Position numbers and translations under genes: made by a program. From an uncultured Lachnospiraceae bacterium (GTDB lineage Bacteria > Bacillota > Clostridia > Lachnospirales > Lachnospiraceae), in assembly GCA_947068385.1 (NCBI GenBank), contig CAMTBF010000043.1, positions 1-13,121 on the forward strand: 13,121 bases of DNA, in the 5' to 3' direction. This document shows positions 6,832-13,121 of this stretch, in pieces. Positions within the stretch are counted from its first letter, which is position 1. Every line of letters starts with the position of its first letter. Under the pieces are notes generated by a model, which did no database searches, had not been told where the DNA came from, and saw only the letters and a program-made list of their open reading frames with translations.

Positions 6832-7806
6832 TTGAGGAAGACGATTCTGAAAGGGCTGCTGTTCGTGCTGCTCCTGCTGGCAGGACTGCGGCTGACCACG
6901 GTATTGCTGTATCCGCCAAACGACATCATACGCACATGGCAGCGATTCTACGCATTGGAGGAGGGGGAGGCCCAGATCCTGGTGGTGGGCAGCAGCCATG
7001 CCTATTCCACCTTCGACCCGGAGATTGTCTCCCGGATGACGGGGAAGAGCTGCTATATCCTGGCCACCAACTCCCAGAACACGGTGCAGGCCTATTTCAA
7101 TGTAAAGGAGGCCCTGCGCTACCAGCGGCCGGAAGCGGTCATCCTGGAAGCCATCTCCCTGAATGGCAACAATAACTATAGGGACGGCGATACCCCTGAC
7201 CGGGACTGGAAGAAGGAGTCCAATATCGACGGCATGCGCATGGGGCTTCCAAAGCTGGAGGCCGTGATGGAGCAGTACCAGGTGCGCAACTGGGGGTACG
7301 CCCTGTTCCCCATAGCCAGATGCCACGGCAACTGGGCGGATGTGGGGGTGCTCAATTCGAACCTGGAGTTCTTCACCAGAGGGGTGCGGGAGTATTCCTC
7401 CTTCCGCCCCAGCCGGACCTCCATGTCCCGGGAGACGGCCGAGAAGTACCGGGAAGCGGCGTATGACCCCACCGGGTGGGCCGTATCGGAGACCAACCAG
7501 CTCCATTTCAGCAAGCTGGCCGGGCTCTGCCGCAGGGAGGGGATCCCGCTGTACGTGGTGATGGCTCCCATGTACGATGTGTATATCCGATCCATCAATT
7601 ACGCCAGCTGCACGGAACAGATCGCCGCCCTGGCCGGAATCGAAGAGGTGCCCTTTCTGGACTGCAACCTCCATTACGATGAGATCGGCCTGGAGGCGGA
7701 GGACTTTGAGGATGCCTTCAACGGCTATCATCACCTCAACGGCAAAGGCGCGGAAAAGGTCACCGAGTTCGTCATGGAGACGCTCTACGGGCAGGAAAAA
7801 GAGTGA
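6832..7806 (+). CDS. Membrane-anchored SGNH-type protein, partner of the MBOAT acyltransferase
   Basis: A 324-residue protein: basic N-terminus, one hydrophobic anchor (about 5-27, ILKGLLFVLLLLAGLRLTTV), then an extracytoplasmic domain. AQILVVGSSHAYSTFDP (47-63) is the nucleophile block of the SGNH/DltD/AlgJ-like group. YHHLNGKGAEKVTEF near the C-terminus matches the terminal His block. Such proteins receive or transfer acyl groups delivered by MBOAT proteins to exported polysaccharides, and an MBOAT gene follows 15 bases later. The start is placed at TTG 6832 because AAGGAGG (6817-6823) sits 8 bases ahead and the anchor begins at once; the in-frame ATG at 6778 has no ribosome site and lies beside the -10 box. 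The acceptor glycan is unknown. Confidence 0.82.
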   Translation: MRKTILKGLLFVLLLLAGLRLTTVLLYPPNDIIRTWQRFYALEEGEAQILVVGSSHAYSTFDPEIVSRMTGKSCYILATNSQNTVQAYFNVKEALRYQRPEAVILEAISLNGNNNYRDGDTPDRDWKKESNIDGMRMGLPKLEAVMEQYQVRNWGYALFPIARCHGNWADVGVLNSNLEFFTRGVREYSSFRPSRTSMSRETAEKYREAAYDPTGWAVSETNQLHFSKLAGLCRREGIPLYVVMAPMYDVYIRSINYASCTEQIAALAGIEEVPFLDCNLHYDEIGLEAEDFEDAFNGYHHLNGKGAEKVTEFVMETLYGQEKE

Positions 7807-7821
7807 TGGGGGGAAGGGGCA

Positions 7822-9324
7822 GTGTTATTTCATTCCGGTAGTTTTCTGATATTTTTCCCGATCGTGTCGCTGGTGTATTTCCTGGTTCCCCGGCGGGCGA
7901 AGCATCTGTGGCTGCTGGGGGCCAGCTACTATTTCTACATGAGCTGGAACCCGGAGTACGCCCTGCTGATCCTGGCCTCCACTGTGAGCACCTGGGCCAG
8001 CGCCCTGTTCCTCTCCGCCGGAAGGCAGCGGCCCGGGAAGGGCCGGGGGAGGGCAGGGAGGTGGTGCCTGGCAGGATGCGTGGCGCTGAATCTAGGGATC
8101 CTGTTCTTCTTCAAATATTACGGGTTCGCGGCGGAGGCCGTGAGGGGGCTGTTTGCCCTGGGGCATATCTCCCTGGAGCTGCCCGCCTTCGACGTGCTGC
8201 TGCCGGTGGGCATCTCCTTCTATACCTTCCAGGCCATAGGCTATCTGGCGGACGTCTGGCGGGGGGAGGTGGCGGCGGAGCGGAATTTCCTGCGCTATGC
8301 CCTGTTCCTGTCCTTTTTCCCCCAGCTTGTGGCCGGGCCGATCGAGCGCAGCGGGAACCTCCTGCACCAGATCCGGGAGCCCCAGAGGTTCGACCTCGGA
8401 AGGGTGAAGGACGGGCTGCTGCTGATGGGCTGGGGCTTCTTCCAGAAGCTGGTGGTGGCGGACCGCATCGCCATCCTGGTGGACGGGGTGTACGGCGACT
8501 ACACCGGCTATTCGGGGCTGCAGATCCTGCTGGCCACCGTCCTGTTCGCTTTCCAGATCTACTGCGACTTCGCGGGGTACTCCGATATCGCCATAGGGGC
8601 GGCGAGGGTGATGGGCTTTGCGCTGACGAAGAACTTCAGGAGCCCCTACTACGCCACCACGGTGAGCGGGTTCTGGCGCAGCTGGCATATCTCCCTGACC
8701 ACATGGTTCCGGGACTATGTATACATCCCCCTGGGAGGGAACCGCCGGGGCAGGGCCAGGAAGTACCGCAACCTCCTGCTGACCTTTGGGGCCAGCGGGC
8801 TCTGGCATGGCGCGGGATGGAACTTCGTGGCCTGGGGGCTGCTCAACGGCCTGTACCAGGTGGCGGGGGACATGACCAAAGCCCTGCGGCAGAGGCTGGG
8901 GGAGCGGCTCCATGTCAGGACGGACTGCGGGAGCCACCGCCTGCTCCAGGGCCTTGTGACCTTCGGGCTGGTGGACTTCGCCTGGCTCTTCTTCCGGGCG
9001 GAGAGCCTTACGGCGGCTATGGGGATGCTCGGGCATGGGATGCGCAATATCGGGCTGTTCGGGTTCTTCACCCCGGACAATCTGCTGGGCATCCAGACCA
9101 TGGCGCTGCCGGAGAAGGACTTCTTCGTCATGCTGCTGGGGCTGGCGGTGCTGATGCTGGTGGACTACGGGAAGAAGCGGGGGGTGGACTTCAAGGCGGC
9201 GCTGGCGAGGCAGAACGTGTGGTTCCGGTGGGTGGTCTACTACGTGGTCATCTTCTCGGTTCTGATCTTTGGAATCTACGGGCCTGAGTATGACGCAGCG
9301 ACGTTTATATATTTCCAGTTTTGA
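7822..9324 (+). CDS. MBOAT-family O-acyltransferase (AlgI/DltB-like)
   Basis: A 500-residue polytopic membrane protein that probably carries acyl groups from a cytoplasmic donor across the membrane for attachment to a cell-surface polymer. It opens with MLFHSGSFLIFFPIV, the usual N-terminus of the AlgI-like group. LLPVGISFYTFQAIGYL (126-142), FFPQLVAGPIERS (165-177) and CDFAGYSDIAIGAARVMGF (248-266) are family segments. The MBOAT core FWRSWHISLTTWFRDYVYIPLGG (284-306) contains H289, and GLWHGAGWNF (326-335) contains the catalytic His, H329. The start is GTG, with a G-rich ribosome site (GGGGGAAGGGG) a few bases ahead. It follows the SGNH gene by 15 bases and is almost certainly in the same operon. 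No terminator is seen directly after it. Acyl donor and target polymer are not readable. Confidence 0.93.
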   Translation: MLFHSGSFLIFFPIVSLVYFLVPRRAKHLWLLGASYYFYMSWNPEYALLILASTVSTWASALFLSAGRQRPGKGRGRAGRWCLAGCVALNLGILFFFKYYGFAAEAVRGLFALGHISLELPAFDVLLPVGISFYTFQAIGYLADVWRGEVAAERNFLRYALFLSFFPQLVAGPIERSGNLLHQIREPQRFDLGRVKDGLLLMGWGFFQKLVVADRIAILVDGVYGDYTGYSGLQILLATVLFAFQIYCDFAGYSDIAIGAARVMGFALTKNFRSPYYATTVSGFWRSWHISLTTWFRDYVYIPLGGNRRGRARKYRNLLLTFGASGLWHGAGWNFVAWGLLNGLYQVAGDMTKALRQRLGERLHVRTDCGSHRLLQGLVTFGLVDFAWLFFRAESLTAAMGMLGHGMRNIGLFGFFTPDNLLGIQTMALPEKDFFVMLLGLAVLMLVDYGKKRGVDFKAALARQNVWFRWVVYYVVIFSVLIFGIYGPEYDAATFIYFQF

Positions 9325-9386
9325 GATGATGGAAAAAAAGAGCGGGAAGTCTGCTGCCAGTATACCTGAAAGGTGGAGGCATCACT

Positions 9387-9392
9387 TATAAT
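9387..9392 (+). promoter_or_regulatory. Possible -10 box before the surface-protein remnant
   Basis: TATAAT occurs in the 146-base gap after the MBOAT gene, but no recognisable -35 lies 16-18 bases upstream and no ribosome site suits the reading frame downstream. It may be fortuitous. Confidence 0.2.
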
Positions 9393-9470
9393 GTCAGAGA
9401 GCAGACATATTTATTGATAGGTCAAGCCAAATGGGAGGAAATTCTCCTGTATACAATATGAGCATGCAGT

Positions 9471-10718
9471 TTGATATCGGGACGATTCTGTGTGTGCGCA
9501 TGGTACGAGATGGAGGATGGAAGCCAGAAGGCCAGCAACTGGTCGGACTGGGTGGAGAAGACATACACCAAACCGGAGCAGAAGCTGGGGAATGCCTCGG
9601 GAGAATGGGACAAGGACAGGCCCGGCGTGTTCCGTTGGAGCATGGTGGACAATGCGGCCGGATATTGGGCGGAGCTGCACAAGGTGGAGCTGGACGGCCA
9701 GTATCCCGGGGGCATCTTCACCAGAATCGAATATAGCTCCCAGTTCACGGAGGTGGACTTTTCCGGTGAGATAGGCGCGAATGGAGCCGGACAGTATTAC
9801 GTGGTCATCAGGGCCCTCAGCGATGATATCGATGCTTGCGCGAACGGCGATGGGGCCAGATCCGGAATCCATGATACCAGGACTGTCTCGGATACGGTGG
9901 GCAGCGCCCTTGAGGAGGCCCTCTCCCAGGTGCAGCAGGGAGGAGACGTGGCCGCGGCGCTGGAGGGATTGACCAGCAGATTGGACATCTCGGAAATCGC
10001 TGTCGCCATGCAGACAAATCTGAATGTGCTGAAGCAGGTGAAGCAGCTTGAGCAGCTCTACGGGGAACAGAAGGGCGTCACGGTGGCATCGCCGATAGTG
10101 GAAGGGGAGGCAGCGAACCTGATAGATGCCTCCAGGGTCAGCGTGGCAGGCGCTGCGCTGAACGGAGCAGATGACAGCACGGTAGCGCTGCATGTGGATA
10201 TGCCCAGGCCCGAGGACAGGGTGGACGTGCCTGCCAACAGATATGCCGGGAGCGTGCAGCTGGACATCAGCCTGGTGAATGGGGACACCTCCCTGCACGA
10301 GCTGAAGATGCCTGTGACCATTACCATGCCAGTACCTGTCTGGATGAATAGGGAGAGGCTTGCGATTGTACATTATGGTGCGGACGGACAGGGAGAGGAT
10401 GTTAAGTTTAAGGATAACGGCGATGGAACCGTCACATTTACAGTGACCCATTTCAGCACTTTCCTCTTTGCAGAGGAGAAGGATACAGGCAGCGGTGGCG
10501 GAAATGGCGGAAACAGCGGAAACGGCGGAAGCGGGCAGGGGACAGGCAATGCCCAGAATGGCTCAAATGCTCAAGACACCGCAAATGCCGCAAATGTCCC
10601 TGTATCGCCCCAGACAGGGCAGGAACCCTCCACGGCGGCATTGCTGGCAGCGCTCTGCGGCATGGCCGCGGGCATCCTGCTTGCTGGCAGCCGGCTATGG
10701 AAGCGGGCACAGGGATAG
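9471..10718 (+). CDS. Sortase-anchored surface protein, 5'-truncated and probably a degraded gene
   Basis: Up to 415 residues with a clear wall-anchor end: Gly/Asn/Ser-rich spacer (about 345-376), sorting motif SPQTG (379-383), hydrophobic helix (about 388-406) and basic tail SRLWKRAQG. Residues 1-130 look like the end of one FN3-like repeat (SGRFCVCAWYE, KASNWSDW) and a second one (PGVFRWSMVDNAAGYW, GQYYVVIRALSDD). Residues 135-340 form a helical segment and a beta-rich domain ending GTVTFTVTHFSTFLFAEE, as in other Firmicutes wall proteins. There is no signal peptide, and neither the TTG at 9471 nor the ATG at 9507 has a ribosome site. A stop (9459-9461) lies just upstream in frame, while the +2 frame upstream reads YNMSMQFDI, which would join SGRFCV after a one-base indel. 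I infer an intact 3' part of a larger gene that lost its 5' end and then shifted frame. Confidence 0.65.
   Translation: MISGRFCVCAWYEMEDGSQKASNWSDWVEKTYTKPEQKLGNASGEWDKDRPGVFRWSMVDNAAGYWAELHKVELDGQYPGGIFTRIEYSSQFTEVDFSGEIGANGAGQYYVVIRALSDDIDACANGDGARSGIHDTRTVSDTVGSALEEALSQVQQGGDVAAALEGLTSRLDISEIAVAMQTNLNVLKQVKQLEQLYGEQKGVTVASPIVEGEAANLIDASRVSVAGAALNGADDSTVALHVDMPRPEDRVDVPANRYAGSVQLDISLVNGDTSLHELKMPVTITMPVPVWMNRERLAIVHYGADGQGEDVKFKDNGDGTVTFTVTHFSTFLFAEEKDTGSGGGNGGNSGNGGSGQGTGNAQNGSNAQDTANAANVPVSPQTGQEPSTAALLAALCGMAAGILLAGSRLWKRAQG
10494..10532 (+). repeat. Short 9-bp repeats encoding the Gly/Asn wall-spanning linker
   Basis: Successive near-identical units ggcggaaat, ggcggaaac, agcggaaac, ggcggaagc encode a G-G-N/S-type linker ahead of the sorting signal. 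Such linkers span the wall and change length easily by replication slippage; the frame is kept because the unit is three codons. Confidence 0.65.
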
Positions 10719-10742
10719 GTAAGAGTTCAAGAAGGTCATAGC

Positions 10743-10797
10743 ATCGGATGCCTTTATCGGAATCTGCGGATAAGGGCATCCGATATTCTTTATTTTC
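10743..10797 (+). terminator. Rho-independent terminator after the surface-protein gene
   Basis: Arms 10743-10758 and 10769-10784 form a 16-bp stem (one U-G wobble) with a 10-base loop, followed by ATTCTTTATTTT. It probably ends the transcript that includes the SGNH and MBOAT genes and the remnant. Confidence 0.85.
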
Positions 10798-10832
10798 TGC
10801 GCAATGCGGATAGTGCAATCTCTCCGGCTTTC

Positions 10833-10841
10833 TGCTATAAT
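10833..10841 (+). promoter_or_regulatory. Extended -10 promoter for the GtrII-like gene
   Basis: TGC-TATAAT is a perfect extended -10 element; the -35 region 17 bases upstream (GTGCAA) is poor, which is usual for extended -10 promoters. Transcription would begin near 10848, about 60 bases before the chosen start codon. The same TGCTATAAT string serves the XRE/GT52 operon. Confidence 0.6.
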
Positions 10842-10907
10842 AGTTCACTGAGCGGCAGGGATTCCTGAAAGGGCCATGGCGCGATGACGACAGGGGAGGA
10901 CGGAAGG

Positions 10908-12488
10908 ATGGGGAACAGGATGAGGAGCTTCATGAGGGAGGTCGGCAGGGAGCTGAAAGGGCTGAAAAGGTATCGGCCTGTATTTGCGTGCAGCCTCCTT
11001 TTTTCGGTGGCGCTGTATTGCCTGCTGATGGCCCACCAGCTGGTGAATTCCAATGACGGCATATGGGAATACAGCTACTACAAGGCGGGGAGATGGTCCC
11101 TGACCCTGGGGAGATGGTTCCTGCTGTACCTGGACAGGCTGCACTTCGGCATCAGCACGGATCCGTTGACGTCCCTGATCACGCTGTCCCTCTTTTCCCT
11201 GGGGCTGGTATTTCTGCTGGACGTGTTCGACATGGGGCGGAGGAAGGCGGGATATCTGGCGGCCATGCTGTTCCTGGGCAATGTGGCGATATGCAGCTCG
11301 CTGACGTACCGCTTTACGTCGCCCTCCTATGGGCTGGCGTTCCTGCTGGGGATGCTGGCGGTATGGATCCTGGCCAGGGTGAAGGGCGGGGCGCTGCCGA
11401 TCCTCTCGGGGGGGATGCTCCTGGCCTTTTCCATGGGGCTTTACCAGGCCTATCTGGGCTGTGTCTGCATGGCGCTGCTGGGCTATCTCCTGCATTCGCT
11501 GTACAAGAGGGGCGCGGGCCTGAGGAGCGTCCTCACGGACATGGCCAGGGCGGCAGGGATGGGGGTACTGGGGGGCATCCTGTATCTGGCGGCGCTGCGC
11601 CTTCATCTGGCCGTCTTTCATCTGGAGCTGTCCGGCTACATGGGAGCCGACCGGTACTCCCTGTCCAACACGATCCGGTATCTGCCGGACAGCGTCGCCA
11701 GGGCCTACAGGGAGTTCTTCAGATATTTCGGAGAAGAGGCCTTTATTCTGGACATGTTCCGGGGGACGCCGCTCCTGTATGTGATTCTGGGGCTTTTTGG
11801 CCTGTTTTTTGTATATGGCCTTATGCGGCTCTCCCGGGAGGACAGGCTGAAGGCGGCGCTGGGCCTGTTCTTGATAGGCATGATTCCGGTGGCCTGCAAT
11901 ATGGTGCTGCTGATCGTCACATCGGCGGAGGTCAGCGTGCTGATGACGGTCTCCATGGCCTCCTGCATGCCTGTGCTGCTGTGCGTCATGGCCCAGGCGG
12001 AATTCCGCAGCGCGTTTTCCGTCTGGGCCCGCAGGCTGACCGTCCTGCTGCTGGGGGTGGCCCTCTACGGCAGCATCTACCAGATACAGATAGACCAGCA
12101 GGCGCTGCTGGAGGGGCAGAGGGCCACGGTCACCATGGCGGAAGGGATCCTGCGCCATCTGGATCAGGAGGGCTGCCTGGATCCGGAGCTGGAATACTGC
12201 GTGGTAGGGGTGCTGGCCTACAACAGCCTCTTCGCGGTATCCCGGCTGTATGAGGCCTCCAATATGTACGCCCATTTCGGCGGCTGGTACAATGAGCCCT
12301 CCTGCACCAGGCGCTCCTGGCAGGGGGTATTCTCCTACCTGTGCGGGGCGAACCTCACCATGTGCTCCTCGGGGGACTATGGCGCGCTCTACGGGAACGA
12401 CACGGTGCGGGACATGCCGTCCTATCCGGAGGAGGGGTTCATCCGGCGGATTGGGGATATTGTGGTGGTGAAGGTGGCGGAGTACTGA
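10908..12488 (+). CDS. GtrII-like polytopic membrane glycosyltransferase
   Basis: A 526-residue integral membrane protein with about ten hydrophobic segments, resembling the glucosyltransferase GtrII group (Glucos_trans_II domain). That family moves a sugar from a polyprenyl carrier to an exported polymer, as in O-antigen glucosylation. The first helix is followed by VNSNDGIWEYSYYKAGRW (46-63), a first external loop with the acidic residue and GRW block seen in this family. The last 100 or so residues are a soluble domain (AYNSLFAVSRLYEASNMYAHFGG). The start is placed at ATG 10908, with GGGGAGGA (10893-10900) 7 bases ahead; the in-frame ATG at 10884 has no good ribosome site. It stands alone between a promoter and a terminator. 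With the MBOAT/SGNH pair upstream it suggests tailoring of a surface polymer; the sugar and target are unknown. Confidence 0.72.
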   Translation: MGNRMRSFMREVGRELKGLKRYRPVFACSLLFSVALYCLLMAHQLVNSNDGIWEYSYYKAGRWSLTLGRWFLLYLDRLHFGISTDPLTSLITLSLFSLGLVFLLDVFDMGRRKAGYLAAMLFLGNVAICSSLTYRFTSPSYGLAFLLGMLAVWILARVKGGALPILSGGMLLAFSMGLYQAYLGCVCMALLGYLLHSLYKRGAGLRSVLTDMARAAGMGVLGGILYLAALRLHLAVFHLELSGYMGADRYSLSNTIRYLPDSVARAYREFFRYFGEEAFILDMFRGTPLLYVILGLFGLFFVYGLMRLSREDRLKAALGLFLIGMIPVACNMVLLIVTSAEVSVLMTVSMASCMPVLLCVMAQAEFRSAFSVWARRLTVLLLGVALYGSIYQIQIDQQALLEGQRATVTMAEGILRHLDQEGCLDPELEYCVVGVLAYNSLFAVSRLYEASNMYAHFGGWYNEPSCTRRSWQGVFSYLCGANLTMCSSGDYGALYGNDTVRDMPSYPEEGFIRRIGDIVVVKVAEY

Positions 12489-12533
12489 TATAGACGGGTA
12501 GCTCCGAAGGGCTCAGAGAAAATCGAGGGATAG

Positions 12534-12577
12534 AAAAGGAAGCATTTCCATAAAGGATGGAGGTGCTTCCTTTTTTT
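12534..12577 (+). terminator. Rho-independent terminator after the GtrII-like gene
   Basis: AAAAGGAAGCA (12534-12544) pairs with TGCTTCCTTTT (12564-12574). The loop side can extend the stem by TTTCC/GGAGG with wobble pairs, and the T-run continues to 12577. It is about 45 bases past the stop codon. Confidence 0.9.
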
Positions 12578-12705
12578 CGGCAAGTATTTTTACAAATAGG
12601 ATTTATAAATAATTTTTGAATGAAACAAAGGAAGAAATTCATCAAATGCACGAAAGCAGAGATGGAGACGGGTAGGAGCACGAAGAATATGTCAAATATT
12701 ATTTA

Positions 12706-12734
12706 TTTACTGGATAGATTTGTTGTGATTTAAT
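12706..12734 (+). promoter_or_regulatory. Candidate promoter for the sugar-transport operon
   Basis: TTTACT (12706-12711) and TTTAAT (12729-12734) are separated by 17 bases, within an AT-rich stretch (about 12578-12740) that contrasts with the GC-rich genes around it. Transcription would start near 12741, about 42 bases before the permease GTG. An AT-rich near-palindrome (around 12694-12705) lies just upstream. The rest of 12578-12705 shows no gene. Confidence 0.45.
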
Positions 12735-12782
12735 GAAACAAGCTCCATATGCGGAGGGAAGGTCGAGAGAGGAGAGAAAACG

Positions 12783-13121
12783 GTGGATACAAAAGTGGAC
12801 GCAGGCAGGAAACGGTCGGTTTCCAGACAGGCATATCGCAAAAAAAGAGCTTCGGCAGCATGGAGGTCCATAAAGAAGAATTGGCTCCTCTACGTCTTTC
12901 TGCTGCCCTCGCTGGTCTATGTCATTCTCTTTTGCTACTGGCCTATGTACGGCGTGCAGATCGCCTTCCGGGATTTTACGTTCACGGGGGGTTTTACGGG
13001 AAGCGAGTGGGTGGGGCTGAAATGGTTCAGGACGTTTTTTGAAAGCCCGAGGATAGTGCCTATCTTAAAGAACACCCTGGTCTTAAGCCTCTATGGCATG
13101 ATTTCCGGATTCCCGCTCCCT
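12783..13121 (+). CDS. ABC transporter permease, LplB-type carbohydrate importer (3' end outside window)
   Basis: The first 113 residues of an inner-membrane permease of the MalF-like group that imports oligosaccharides with a lipoprotein binding protein and a second permease. The basic N-terminus (KVDAGRKRSVSRQAYRKKR) leads into the first helix (WLLYVFLLPSLVYVILFCYW). The signature PMYGVQIAFRDF follows, then GSEWVGLKWF and the start of the next helix (ILKNTLVLSLYG), all as in LplB/YtcP-type permeases. The start is GTG, with GAGAGGAGAG about 7 bases ahead. Binding-protein and second permease genes would be expected to the right of the window. The substrate cannot be told from this fragment. 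Confidence 0.9.
   Translation, partial: MDTKVDAGRKRSVSRQAYRKKRASAAWRSIKKNWLLYVFLLPSLVYVILFCYWPMYGVQIAFRDFTFTGGFTGSEWVGLKWFRTFFESPRIVPILKNTLVLSLYGMISGFPLP

Noticed and set aside
5516..6919. Minus-strand open frame opposite the kinase
   Set aside because: It crosses the kinase terminator and the next promoter and has low-complexity Arg/Pro/His content; the kinase frame is secure.
7908..9287. Second plus-strand frame inside the MBOAT gene
   Set aside because: It is Gly/Ala/Arg/Pro-rich out-of-frame translation of a clear MBOAT gene.
9329..9417. Two tiny frames (ATG 9329, 20 codons; ATG 9391, 8 codons) before the surface-protein remnant
   Set aside because: Ribosome sites are weak or badly spaced and the peptides are meaningless; they are better read as debris of the lost gene start.
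12749..13042. Plus-strand 97-residue frame at the right edge
   Set aside because: It overlaps the permease in another frame; the frame from GTG 12783 has the membrane helix and LplB-type signature.

Overview
The window is GC-rich, densely coded bacterial DNA. The gene order ftsX, EnvC/PcsB-type hydrolase activator, S41 protease, the SD-led starts with some GTG/TTG initiation, the rho-independent terminators, a sortase-anchored protein and an LplB-type sugar permease point to a Gram-positive Clostridia genome, most likely Lachnospiraceae. The family assignment is inferred from gene content and style, not from a search.

Region 1 (2-3425, + strand) is a cell-division and wall-remodelling block. 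It holds the 3' part of ftsX, a coiled-coil M23 hydrolase activator and a membrane-anchored PDZ-S41 C-terminal processing protease. FtsEX-like complexes control coiled-coil hydrolases from across the membrane, so the first two genes probably work together. The spacer before the protease holds nested inverted repeats.

Region 2 (3439-6687) is a divergent signalling locus. Leftward run a small XRE-type regulator and a GT52-like glycosyltransferase, overlapping as TGATG. Rightward runs a receptor-like Ser/Thr kinase with a cytoplasmic kinase domain (DFD in place of DFG, no clear glycine loop), one membrane helix and an outside part that looks like two FN3-type domains. Its first codons are a tandem 9-bp repeat. 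Candidate promoters for the two directions overlap, and the kinase ends in a strong terminator.

Region 3 (6684-10797) begins with a dyad-rich leader and then an operon for a membrane-anchored SGNH-type protein and an MBOAT O-acyltransferase, the pair used to acylate exported glycans. It is followed by a sortase-anchored surface protein that lacks its N-terminus and signal peptide and looks 5'-degraded. A 16-bp-stem terminator closes the region.

Region 4 (10833-12577) is a single gene for a polytopic GtrII-like membrane glycosyltransferase, with its own extended -10 promoter and a terminator. Region 5 (12578-13121) is an AT-rich promoter region and the start of an LplB-type ABC sugar-transport permease that runs off the window.

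Overall this is an envelope neighbourhood: septal wall hydrolysis, envelope sensing by kinase, and glycan glycosylation and acylation. I see no tRNA, rRNA, CRISPR array, transposase or prophage genes. The least ordinary parts are the kinase/XRE/GT52 locus and the decayed surface protein.
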